Translations under genes and position numbers: made by a program
From: Parietaria judaica
Taxonomy: Eukaryota; Streptophyta; Magnoliopsida; Rosales; Urticaceae
NCBI GenBank assembly: GCA_954871525.1
Contig: OX940863.1
Coordinates: forward strand, 26,672,001-26,736,000
Reading direction: 5' to 3'
DNA length: 64,000 nucleotides
The notes under the pieces: generated by a model
Told to the model about the DNA's origin: nothing
The model's database searches: none
Seen by the model: only the letters and a program-made list of their open reading frames with translations
Part shown: positions 43,184-54,041 of the stretch, one piece after another
Numbering within the stretch: position 1 is the first letter of the stretch
Layout: each line of letters opens with the position of its first letter

Positions 43184-45589
43184 AACGCTAATTTGTCACT
43201 ATCACGGTGATAACCACGCTTTGTATAAGTCCAGTAAAGAAAGGAAACCTAAAGATTCAGAATATCTAGCAAGCTAAGCAATAATGTAGAAAGTTTTTAA
43301 CTTTTATAGGGTGATTCGGGATCACGTATAAAACGTGTTTTGCATTGTGTATGTATATATATATATTAACAAAAGTGCATATATTTTAAAATATAGGCAT
43401 AGATATTATCGATCTTTACTTAACGTTATTTACGTGCAATAAAAACCTTAATATTGTCAAGTTTCCAATTTACGTGTTAAGAGTAAAATATAATAACACC
43501 GAAATCGGTGGACTCGAGATACAAATTCTTGAGGGGATAGTTACGTATAATTTAGAGTAAAAAATATTGATTTATAAATAAAATTTTGAAAAAAGAAAAA
43601 AATACAAGCTAATTAAGGTAAATTTGAATAAAATTTAAATTTTGAAGGGACTATAATTCCCTTTTAACTAGATTCATCGGGACACTGGAGAGACCTATCA
43701 ATTTGTTAGGATATTATTTGACATTTAATAAAGGAGTAAGATTTCCCTTTACATTTATTAAAAAAGAATCATGTTTAATTTTTTATGAACGTAATACTAA
43801 ATTAAATAATTATTATTATTTTCAACAATATTTTTAATTTAAATTGTTAATTTAAAAATATAGTTTTATTACTATTTAAAAAAACAATAATATATAGAAA
43901 AATACCAACAACAAGGTATAAAAAGGATTAAATTCGTTGATTCATAAGCTTCTTGTATACCTGAGGGGACCTCAGACTTTTGGTCTTGTACTTGCCCGGA
44001 GTGGCTCGATTTGTATGTTCAAAGGGATTTAAGGTCCTAATCTTAATGAAAATCCTTTTATTTCAAGAAAAAAAAACTGAAGGAGAAGAAGTCACTAGCA
44101 TTTATTTTGACGTGTAGAAAGAAATTAGAAGTCGTCTCTAATGACAGTTTGAGACTTCTCAGCTTGTCACATTATAAAGGAATAATGAAGAAAGACAATA
44201 AATAGAATGCACCAAATTCATCCGAAAGTATATTGTAGTGAACTTTTATTTTTTGTAATTGTTAATCTTTTAGTACTCAAAGATTAAAAATAAATACTCT
44301 GTAACATTTTAACTTTCCGGTTTATTTGCTTATATTTTCGAGAGATACCGAATGAATCCTTATTAGCAAGAGCTAACTATCCCCGAAAACTTTAAGTCTT
44401 GCGAAATTAATGAGTTGAGTCAACTGATCAAAAGATGGAGTACCTACTATGATAAATACAAATGGACAAGAATTTAATAATTTTATAATGTGATTAGGAA
44501 GGGACATTAGAGTCAAAATTTGCTGCGTAAGAATTATGGCTCATGCATAACGTGGTTTCTATTTTCTATTATCACGTAATATTATATTTAGCTTCACCTT
44601 TCATATAGCCAAAAAATTGCTTTCTTCTCCTCATTAATATGGCCCACTTTAGGGAATCAAAGCTTTAGACTGTAACAAAAACAATCTCGAAAATCTTAAT
44701 CTTGTCGATATTACCTTTCTGAAGTCTCGAAGACGGTCCAAAATAATCCTAATATATATAGCAAAAAATAATCGTCGAAAACTCTAATTGATTTGCCTTA
44801 CGGTTTAAAAAGGACTGAAAACGGACAGAGAGGAAAGAATTTAACAGGGGTATTTGAATTTTTATTAATTTTCTAGTTGGTCGAAAACATGATCCGAAAT
44901 TACATTCTAAAAATGTAATAGGGATTAAAACGTTATTGAATTTGAAGCTAAAAAAAGGTACCTGCTAAAAAATCACAATCCAATATTATTTTAAAAATAA
45001 AAAAGTGTTAGATCTAGAATACTGCCCATTTGCGTCTCTAATCTCGTACCATGAGTTGGTTCCGAAAGTTTGTTTCCGCCCAAAATCCACTAATCTCGTA
45101 CCGGTTGATCCTTATTTTTCAGTATTACACTTATTAAAATGGAATATAAGACCCTTTTTTTTTTTTTTTACCCAAGCCAAGGGTTATCCGTTATTCTTAC
45201 CTTAGTCTTCCCAAGAAAAAAATTCTAACATTTTGTTTTGATAGGAAAGCCCAGAAGCTAAGTATCTATGTCTAGGTCAGAAGCCCATCACTATATATAT
45301 ATCTTGTTATAACATTGCTTTTTCATTTCTTTTCCACATTACATGGGTCTAAAAAGTCAGCCCAATGCTCACTCCTAGTCTTTTGCTTTTTCTTATCCTA
45401 TATTACATCTCTTCTAAGTATCAGTTTAACATTCTTATAAAAGTCACCTCAAAATATTATAATCTTTAAGGTTCTACTGGATGGAAGGATTATCACTGTT
45501 TATGAATGATACCTCATAGCATATATCGAATTGCCGAATCGGTAAAAATTAGGCACTACTACATATAATTGAATCGACTAAGTTCACGA
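43184..45589. other. AT-rich intergenic DNA
   Basis: No gene with recognisable domains was found. There are many A/T runs, including a poly-T at about 45153-45168. A 66-codon frame at 45005-45205 is not supported by any similarity. Confidence 0.5.
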
Positions 45590-45690
45590 TTTGAACGTAA
45601 GAGGACTCGAACGGCTGACATCTCCCACAGGGTCAATCACTGCCTCTAAGGCCCGCCTATTACTGATTCTACCATAGAGGCCATTGATTT
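45590..45690 (-). mobile_element. tRNA-derived remnant (SINE-like)
   Basis: On the minus strand TGGTAGAATCAG (45674-45663) fits an A-box, and CCGTTCGAGTCC (45613-45602) fits a B-box with one change. They are about 50 bp apart, tRNA-like. A proper acceptor stem could not be paired, so this is a decayed tRNA-like or SINE piece, not a tRNA gene. Confidence 0.45.
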
Positions 45691-46234
45691 TGTGTATTAA
45701 ATTTAGGTTTTAATGTCTAAACTAAATAACAAAAAATCGGTATTTTCGGAGTTTTCTAGAAGGAATAGGCCTACACAAATTATTTGATTATTTTGTTTTC
45801 CCTTTCCTTACATTACAGCTGTGACAACTCACACACAGCACATATATAGTTAACATATCCAGTAAAGAGTCTGCAATTCATCTCATATATCCATGACCAT
45901 ATCTATATATCTGTATATGCACTTGTATCCGTCCCTAAACTAGGGTTTCTCATTGAAATTTTTGACATTTGATTTTTTTTTTTTTCGTACAACCAAATAA
46001 TGTAGCGTCATTCAATAATCGATATATATATGTATATATAATGGTGATGGAGCCACTCATGTATGACTGTATGAACGGCGTTGTTTTCAGCTAGAATTAA
46101 GATTATTATACATTACATGTGCTGAATTGTGAAGTCTAATTGCCGTAGGCATATAATGACTCTTAATTAGGCATACGCGATACAATAAAATTATATTCGA
46201 TTTTTTTTTGTCCGATTTGATTATAGTAAAGAAG
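45691..46234. other. AT-rich flank left of the Tat element
   Basis: (TA)n-like runs at about 46020-46040 and poly-T. The target-site copy ATTGG of the Tat element lies at 46235-46239. No gene is seen. Confidence 0.5.
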
Positions 46235-46239
46235 ATTGG

Positions 46240-46951
46240 TGTTAAGGTCAGATCCGGTTGGATCCCTCTTAACACTATGAAAGCCCTGGAGGTCGACGAA
46301 TGGAGACCATGAAGCGGATCCCCGAACGCGAATGGGACCCGACGAGGAGAGTCGACGACACCGAGCCCCGACGAGGAAAGTCGACGACGCCGAGACCCGA
46401 CGAGGAGAGTCGACGACACCAAGACCCGACGAAGAGAGTCGACGACACTGAGACCCGACGGGGAGAGTCAAGGAGACTCTCGCGCGACGAGAGGTACTGA
46501 CAGTGTTGACATTGACTGAAGGGATAAGCATTTAATGCTTGAGGCCTCGATGGGACAAGCATTAAATGCTTGAGCACGCCGCGATGGGACGAGCATTTAA
46601 TACGGCCACCTCGGAAGTAACCCAGTTGGCTCGAACCACGCAAAAGGGGATGCACCAGGCTTTTGTCAGACATATGGGGGAATGAGCTGATGGGACTCTG
46701 ATGTAAGCGGGAAAATTGGTCTATAGAAGGGAAGGAAAACCTATGTAAAAATGGGACATTTTGGAAGAGACAGAGAGAGATAGAGGTTTTTGAGGCAGGA
46801 GAGAAGAATCAATGGTTGTAAACTGATTAACTACAATACTATCAACACCAAACCGTCATCTTTTCCTAGCTAATAAACGGAAGAAACCGAGCTCTTTATC
46901 TAAGAATAAGAGTGATCTTGCGATTGTAGAGTGCACGAATCGCCCTCAACA
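46240..46951 (+). repeat. 5' LTR of the Tat element
   Basis: The last 300 bp (from about 46650) match the 3' LTR closely. The left 400 bp match it only in short motifs. At about 46330-46480 there are five tandem units of about 30-33 bp (GACGAGGAGAGTCGACGACA type). The TATA box reads TATAGAAG (46722-46729), whereas the 3' LTR has TATAAAAG. Confidence 0.9.
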
Positions 46952-46952
46952 G

Positions 46953-46971
46953 TTTGGCGCCCACCGAGGGG
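46953..46971 (+). promoter_or_regulatory. Primer-binding site of the Tat element
   Basis: TTTGGCGCCCACCGAGGGG begins 1 bp after the LTR. TGGCGCC-type primer sites are usual for Tat and Athila Gypsy elements. The exact tRNA is not assigned. Confidence 0.8.
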
Positions 46972-47010
46972 CTCAGTTTCTTTCTATCGCACAGCTAGGC
47001 GATCGGAAGA

Positions 47011-48236
47011 ATGGCGACAAATGACAACCGGGAGCACGCTGAAGAACAGGTAGTGACGACATCACCGACCGACATGAAACGCGGCCAGGTTACAATGGAG
47101 GAGCTCCGTCAACAACTCGCGGTGGCAACCGCGCGGAACCAACAGCTCACTAATCTGCTGGACCACACCGCCAACGCAAGAAGGCGTACTCCGCAGAGCC
47201 TAGTCGCGGGGGCATCAGCTCCGAGAGAGGAAGATCCTGAGAGGCGGACAGAAGGCTTGGCATCCGCGCAGTTTGGGGTAAATCGCGTCCTCTTCCCTTC
47301 TCCCGACGGTGCGTCGCGACGAGAGAAAGAGGAGAGGTTTCACCATGAGAATGGAACACCACCTCCCTCGCATCACCCGGTGCAGGAGCACCGCCAGCAG
47401 AGAGCAATGACGACGGCCGCGGAAGTAAGGATCCATGAGCGCGTCGATCGAGCACTCCAGGAGTTGACTTCAAAGATGGGGTATGTGACCTCGCAGGTGC
47501 ACAAAGCGACGAGCGCAGCCCCGGAGATCGATAGACTCGTCGAGGAGTCTAGGTTCACCCCTTTCTCGTCGATCATCAGTAATGTTAGGATCGACGAGAT
47601 GCCTAAGATTATACTGACGACGTATAGAGGAGCTACTGCCCCAACGCCCACGTGAAGGCATTCAGAATCGCGACGGGACGAATCAACACAGGAGGACCGG
47701 AGCGAGAGGCCATCATGTGTCATCTGTTCATCGACAGCCTACAGGGATCAGCCCTGGAATGGTTCGCCACGCTCCCCACTAATTCAATCAGCTGCTTAGA
47801 CCACCTCGTTTCCCATTTCCTACGACATTATTCGATGTACGTGCAGAACGAGGTAAGCGTGACTGACCTATGGTTGCTGGAGCAGGGAGACGGGGAGACC
47901 CCGCGGAAGTTCGTCGAAAGGTTCAAGGACGTGATGGCCCGGTTGTCCAGGTTGGAAGACAGCGTCGCAATCCAGGCCATGAAGCATAGCCTATGGTTTG
48001 ACGCGCCATTCCGAGAAGAGTTTATCAAGGCACGGCCATCGATGATCGAGGACGCCCTCCATAAGGCGTTGATCTTTATGCAGATAGAAAAGGAGAAAGC
48101 AGCGCTGTCTAAGAAGTATGGATCGAAGGGCAAGGGAAAACCAAAAGAGAGGAGGGAGAACAGGGACATCCCACCGACGAAAGCAAAGAAGGAAGAGGAG
48201 AGAAGAAAGGAGTTCTACCAAAGGCAGCACATATAA
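47011..48236 (+). pseudogene. Tat gag (capsid) with a frameshift
   Basis: The first frame (47011-47655) starts MATNDNREHAEE and has a basic/acidic N-terminal part, ending near YRGATAPTP. The capsid domain then continues in another frame (47652-48236): MKAFRIATGRINTGG, AMCHLFIDSL-like text, SALEWFATLP, FLRHYSMYVQNEVS, LWLLEQGDGETPRKFVERF. This is the Retrotrans_gag family. A frameshift near 47645 separates them, and the lysine-rich C-terminus ends at 48236 without a zinc knuckle. Gag would form virus-like particles. Loss of the end is due to the deletion at the junction with the reverse transcriptase. Confidence 0.88.
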
Positions 48237-49569
48237 AGCATCTGGCAGAGGCAGACTGCTTCGAGATCCTCAACCAGCACAAGATGAAGCTCAACCCCAC
48301 CAAATGCACCTTGAGGGTAGCATTTGGGAAATTCCTCGGCTACATGGTTACCTTGCGAGGAATAGAAGCAGACCCAGATCAAATCGACGCCATCAAATGC
48401 ATGTCGTCGCCCCGAAACAAGCAGGAGGTGCAGAAGCTGACCGGAAGAATTGCGGCCCTGAACAGGTTCATTTCCCGTTTGACTGACAAGGCCCTTCTCT
48501 TCTACCAGATGCTCCGGAAGAATAAGAAGTTTGAATGGACCGAGGATTGCGAGAACGCCTTCTAGGAACTCAATACCTACCTGTCGTCGCCACCGGTGAT
48601 GGCCAAGCCGACGCCAGGTGAACTGTTGTTCTTATACGTTGCAGTATCGGAAGAAGCATTGAGCGGAGTGTTAGTCAGGGAAGACAAGGGAGAGCAGAAA
48701 TCTGTCTTTTACATCAGTTGAAAGCTCCTTGACGCAGAGAGAAGGTACCCGCAAGTGGAGAAACTAGCCCTCGCCGTATTTGAGGTGTCGACTAAGCTAC
48801 GACACCATTTCCAGGCTCATTCCATATTCGTCATGACCGAGAGGACGATCTGATCCGCCATCCACAACCCGAGCCAATCAGGAAGACTGACAAAGTGGTC
48901 AATCCGACCAGGCGCGTACTACGTTGAGTACCAGGTATGGACGAGTTTGAAGTCCCAGGTGTTAGCAAATTTCCTGATCGAGCTTCCGACTGACGAAGTG
49001 GAATTTAGTAATGAAAGCGGGATTTGGAGACTGAACGTCGATGGGTCTGCGACATCGCAAGGATCGGGCATCAAAATTAGGCTTGTCTCGCCTATGGGAA
49101 AAGTCATAGAGAAAGCATGACGGCTCAGCTACCGCGCCACGAACAACGAAGCCGAATACGAAGCACTCATCGTCAGAATGGAGACGGACCTAGCAATCGG
49201 GGTCAAGTGCTTGGAAGTCTTCTCGGACTCTTAATTGGTGGTCAATCAAGTCAACGGGGAATACGAGCGACACGATGAGAGATTGGGAGCTTACGCCCGG
49301 GTCGCTGAGGTCCTTGTGAAGAGATTCGCGCGCTTCAGTCTCACCCAAGTAATAAGAGGGGACAACAGGTTCGCCGACGCTCGCAGGGTTAGGGTCGACG
49401 AAGGGGGAAGGGGCGCTGTGCATAATCACGGTGGAGACGATCGATAAACCCAACATTCCGAGAGCGTAGGACCCCGAGAAGAAGACGGAAAAGATCGATG
49501 ACTACTGCCGAGACGAACCTTCGAGCAACGCGGAGCTGTTCATCATTGAAGATGACGACCAGGGGGACG
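48237..49569 (+). pseudogene. Tat pol: RT C-terminus, RNase H and archaeal-type RNase H
   Basis: After a deletion the text enters the end of the reverse transcriptase (MKLNPTKCTLRVAFGKFLGY, then GIEADPDQIDAI). The RNase H follows, with YPQVEKLALAVFEVSTKLRH, and the second RNase H with WRLNVDGSATSQGSGIKI and ATNNEAEYEALI. The latter is typical of the archaeal-type domain added in the Tat lineage. Stops occur at about 48564, 48720, 48852, 49119 and 49233. The catalytic YxDD motif of the reverse transcriptase and all of the protease are absent, so this fragment cannot act. It is cut at 49569 by a solo LTR. Confidence 0.85.
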
Positions 49570-50562
49570 TGTTGATGTGGAAATTCGTTCCTTAATAGGA
49601 ATTATAGGATAATTAATTGAATTAATGGTTCAAATCAATTAAAAGCATAAGATATGAATATATTTGAATATTTATGCAAAATGGGCTTATAAAATACGAA
49701 GCCCAGAGGCCCAATGGACACTCGGCTATGTTCAGGCCCGGACAGAACTAAAAGCCCACAAGGCAAGAAGTTCACCACGAGCAGAAAATGCCCAAAGGAA
49801 ATCCGAACAGAGCCATCCAAGGGAAGAAACCCCGAACTGAGCTCAAAGATCCTACTTCAAGACAAAAACCAACACTTGGTCAAAATCCAAACATCAAACA
49901 GATTAAACGACCTGGAGAACCCAAAAACTCGCCCCGGGCAGAAATTGTCAACAAAGGGATCCGAGCAAAAGCATACGAAACATCCGAGCACGAGCAGACC
50001 AAGTCAACCACCTCAATTCAAACCTCCGAAGCCAGACCAGGAAAATCGCCACGATCCAAATTCAAATCCCACGACGACAAGTCAAAGTCCGCCACCGCAC
50101 AAATCTCTCAGAACGTGGCCCACGTGTCAGCTCGACAGCAAACCAAGCTCCGAACTCGAAGCCATCACCAACGTACACTTCCAACGGGCAGGAACCAGAA
50201 GCCTATAAAAGCAAGAAGACAGCCTCATCATACGCACGCAAGCATTCATCCTGAGAGAATAGAGAGAGTTGTATTTTTCAGTGTTCTTCATCTTTTACTT
50301 TTGATCTACCAGAAATTGGCTTGTGGTTTCGGTTGATCATCTTTTTCAAAGCAATAATCGTACAGAGGACGTAGTCAACTACCGCAATGGGACGAACCTA
50401 TCTAAAAAACCTCGGTGTTCTAATCTTTAATTCTTTTTTATTTCATATTTATTTTGTCACCGTCTAAAGTATTGACGACACGGAGGTCAGAACCCATAAT
50501 TTTCAGCAACATCAAATCGAAATCCCATTCACAATTCACGTGACTGTTGGTGTGTGAAATCA
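49570..50562 (+). mobile_element. Solo LTR inserted in Tat pol
   Basis: It starts TGTTGATGTGG and ends GTGTGAAATCA, with GGACG on both sides (49565-49569 and 50563-50567). A TATAAAAG box lies at 50204-50211. The two long open frames inside, rich in Pro, Lys and Ser, overlap in different frames and are chance frames, not genes. The family is not recognised. The size of 993 bp and the promoter fit a Ty1/Copia or Ty3/Gypsy LTR. Confidence 0.9.
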
Positions 50563-51859
50563 GGACGCAATGGGACAGGAGCAGGACGTGGTCAACGACG
50601 AAGATGGCGACGACTGGCGGACTCCCCTCGCTAAATAAATTCTCGATGAAACTTTGCCCGATGACCGACAAGAGGCGAGGAAGATCAAGACGAAGAGTTC
50701 GAGATACCTCGTGCTGCAGCTGAGGCTGTACAAACGTAGCTTCACCGGCCCTTACCTAGGATGCCTTGGAAGAAGAGAAGTCGAGCACGTGCTGCGAGAT
50801 ATGCATGAAGGAGAGTGTCGGAACCATTCCGGCGGTCGATCACTCCTAAGGAAAGTCAAGAGACAAGGCTTCTTCTGGGAGACTGTGGCCGCCGACTGCA
50901 ATGATCACGCCAGGAAATGCGACAAATGTCAACGTCACGCCCCCTTCATCAATTGCCTGGCGGAGGAACTCTCAGTGGTCTCCGTACCAAACCTATTCAT
51001 GAAGTGGTCGATGGATATCGTCGGGCCCATGCCTGTCGGAAAGAGGCAGAAACGGTTCATGCTGGTGGTGACGGATTTCTTCACCAAGTGGACGGAAGCG
51101 GAATCCTACGCCAATATTAGGGATTCCAACGTTGAAAGCTACGTCTAGAAGAATGTCTTCACCCGATTCGGGTTGCCAAGAGAAATCATCGCCGACAACA
51201 TATCACAGTTCATTTAGAAGCTTTTCCAAGATATTTATAAAAGGTGGAGAGTTAAGTTGAACACCTCGACGCCTTGATACCCACAAGGCAATGGGAACGT
51301 CGAGGCAATCAATAGGACAATCGTCGACACCATCAAGAAGAGGCTCAAAGAAAAGAAGGGACTGTGGCCAGAAGAGTTGCCAGGAGTATTATTGGCATAC
51401 CGGACAACACCTCATTCGGCGATAGGAGAATCTCTCTTCGCCCTGGCTTTCGGAGTCGAGGCAATGACCCCCGCCGAAGTAGGAATCCTAAGCCTTAGGT
51501 GGGCGACGGCCCCGCACGACGAGGAAGCGAACGATGAAAACTTACGGCACCATCTCGATCACGTCGACGAAAGGCGAGAACAGGCGAGCGCAGATATCGC
51601 CAACTACCAGAACACAATCGCCCGCCACTACAACAAGAAAGTTAAGCCAAGAAGATTCCGGGTGGGAGAGTTAGTTCTCCGACGGGTTTTCCAGAACACG
51701 GCAGAGATTAATGCCGGCAAACTAGGCCAAAGCTGGGAAGGCCCTTACCTCGTCGTAGGGATCATCAAGCCTTGCGTCTACGAGCTCCAGAACTCCGAAG
51801 GCACCAAAGTAATACGTAGTTGGAACGTGAAACACCTAAAGAAGTATTACCAGTAACAA
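50563..51859 (+). pseudogene. Tat pol: integrase
   Basis: The zinc finger is visible as HVLRDMHEGECRNH and CDKCQRHA (HHCC type), followed by the core with MDIVGPMP and DFFTKWTEAE, then TRFGLPREIIAD, YPQGNGNVEAIN and LPGVLLAYRTTPHSA. The C-terminal part RFRVGELVLRRVF and KLGQSWEGPY is the usual Gypsy integrase end. Stops near 50636, 51147, 51217 and 51277 break it. The frame ends with the natural stop at 51854-51856. Without the stops it would insert the element's cDNA. Confidence 0.9.
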
Positions 51860-51998
51860 AGCAGCGGCGGAAGCATGAAACGCAGTAGCCTTAGTACTAC
51901 TAAAATCAATGAACACTAGCCCTGAAACGGGATGGCCTCCGATTTTGAAATAGAGGTTCACATTTTGCAGCAAAATATACATATACATATATGTAAAT

Positions 51999-52220
51999 AC
52001 ACGGCTAGGTATGTCCTTGGTTGACGGCGCAACGACGCCTAAACACCGAAACTACCTAAGGCTCCTAGACCCTGCCGGCTCGACGGTAAGACCAGAGACG
52101 CCTAAGAATACACGGCTAGGTATGGCCTTGGTTGACAGCGCAACGACGCCTAACCACCGGAACTACCTAAGGCTCTTGGACCCTGCCGGCTCGACGGTAA
52201 GACCAGCGACGCCTAAGAGT
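51999..52220. repeat. Two tandem copies of a 111-bp unit
   Basis: ACACGGCTAGGTATG begins at 51999 and again at 52110, and a third copy starts at 52221 (ACATGGCAAGG) but is short. Between pol and the antisense gene, such arrays are frequent in Tat elements. Confidence 0.9.
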
Positions 52221-52302
52221 ACATGGCAAGGGCTACTTAGTGATCCCCGATCACGACCAACGCGCTGACGGCAAGGGACGCCTTACCGACGAGCACGGTT
52301 AC

Positions 52303-53097
52303 TGAAACGTCACGTTCTTCGGTTATGCGGAAAATAACGACAAATAAACATACGCGAAAATAAAGAGACACACGCGATGTTTTGTTAACGTAGTTCGATA
52401 TCTATCTACTCTGCGGGGCCCTCACCCAGATTAATCAACATGGATAATTACAAGATGGACGTTACACAATCGATTTGTTCACCGAACAACAAACTAGAAA
52501 ATACACTCTAACCAGTGCGACCAGCGATGTAACCAGCCCTGTAACCTGTTGATTATGACGACGACTCGGCGACTCGGCAAGCGGGTAAGGCGACTTCCGG
52601 CGAGTGTCGATGTGTGCAAGCATGCACAACTCCGTTGACGATAATGAAGGCTTCATACCTCTTCATACTTCTTCTCGGGAAGAAAACGCCAACGAACGAT
52701 CCACGGAAATTGTGAGAAAATAGCCTAGAATACTCTCTGTAAGCTTGAACGATTTTCTCTGAAGTTTATGGTAAAAAGATGCACGATTTGGGAGCCCTAG
52801 ATCAGTTTAAATAGAGCCCAAAAAGTCCTCAACAAAATAACAACTTCTTCCACATTTTTAGGCTTTTTACTTAGTCTTTCCTAGACTAAGTATTTTCAAA
52901 ATACTTCGAATTTAATTGCTCATTCAACTCTGATATTTGACCAGCAGATAGGAGAGAACGAATTCCTTAAATATCTTAACCGAAACGGACCAATTCCGCT
53001 TTACGGATAAGGAGATCGCACATATGACCATTCGTATGATCAACAATACTGCCAAACATATAACTGCACTAAACTGTCAAATAAAGACAGTTTTTCA
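52303..53097 (-). repeat. 3' LTR of the gag-only element
   Basis: It runs from TGAAACGTCACG to CAGTTTTTCA on the plus strand. The polypurine tract AGGGGGAGTTTG on the minus strand (53101-53112) abuts it. It matches 56123 onward with few differences. Confidence 0.9.
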
Positions 53098-53760
53098 AAC
53101 TCCCCCTTTGGCATTTTTGTTGAGCAGATAATTCGGTGACCAGATTAAATATGTAGACATGTAGCGACGAACAACCGATCATGAAATAAACCCAACTTAG
53201 TGACCAATGTTCCGACAACCAACAAAAGTTTAATAATAGAAAAATGGTTGGTCACGCATGGCAATGCTCCCTCTGTCGTCAATGTCTCCCCCTGTCACCT
53301 TTCTCCCCCTCTGCTGACGGAAAATGTCAAAGACTAGTCGGAGTGAGGACGAAGATCCCGCTGAATGGCAAGAACTGTCTCTTTAAGAAGAGTAATCTGG
53401 TCTGAGAGAGCGTGAACCTGTGCCATAGAAGACTATGTAGTATGAACTACCAGCGCTTGAGCTTTCTGAACATTGACCAACTCGTACACGCGCAAAGAGA
53501 TGCTCCCCCTGACTATCTGATATTCCTTATGTGATACTCTGAGACTGAATCTGCACTATTCTGAGACTGATTATGTGAAGCTCCTCCAGACTCGGTGATA
53601 ACTAAAAGATGCTCCCCCTGACTATCTGATAACTGAATTTGTATAATTCTGAGACTAACTCTGTGAAGCTCCCCCTGACTATGGGATAATTCTCCTGAAT
53701 TTGCACAATTCTCCCCCGATGCGAAGCAAGATGCCAAAGAATCCTATGATGATTGATTCA
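53098..53760 (-). other. 3' region with repeated polypurine-like tracts
   Basis: CTCCCCCTGACTAT, read on the minus strand as ATAGTCAGGGGGAG, recurs at about 53503, 53611 and 53669. Other C-rich tracts occur at about 53268, 53288, 53303 and 53710. Several polypurine-like tracts ahead of the 3' LTR are known from SIRE elements. Two short frames here are not genes. Confidence 0.65.
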
Positions 53761-53789
53761 CAAGATTGCATTTTGGCTCTTTAGTACCC

Positions 53790-54041
53790 TTAGCGGTAAA
53801 AGATTCTCTTGAACCGAGATACTATTTTTGAGCGCAAATTCATCAGCCTCTGTAATTTGATTTTCTTGAAGGCTTGCATCAACTCTTGAGGCTTCCATCT
53901 TGTGGCATCTTCAGGATTGAATATGTCTCTAGTTACATCTTTTGGAGAAGTAACAAGTACAGTTGTGTCCACATCTTTGTAGTTGGCTATTACTCTATTT
54001 ACCATGGCTTTTTGTCTGGTTGTGTTTTGCAGGAGAGACAT
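53790..54041 (-). other. Gag tail remnant in a second frame
   Basis: An 83-codon frame (MSLLQNTTRQKAMVN start, ending RFKRIFYR) overlaps the end of the gag frame in another frame. It has no recognised domain. It may be residual sequence at the junction where pol was lost. Confidence 0.35.

Noticed and set aside
45590..45690. A functional tRNA gene
   Set aside because: The box-like motifs are present but no acceptor stem or proper anticodon arm could be formed.
46163..46673. Minus-strand Arg/Leu/Ser frames in the Tat 5' LTR
   Set aside because: They are made by the tandem minisatellite of the LTR.
49714..50336. Two long plus-strand frames (164 and 182 codons)
   Set aside because: They lie fully inside a solo LTR with TSD GGACG, overlap each other in different frames and have no domain.
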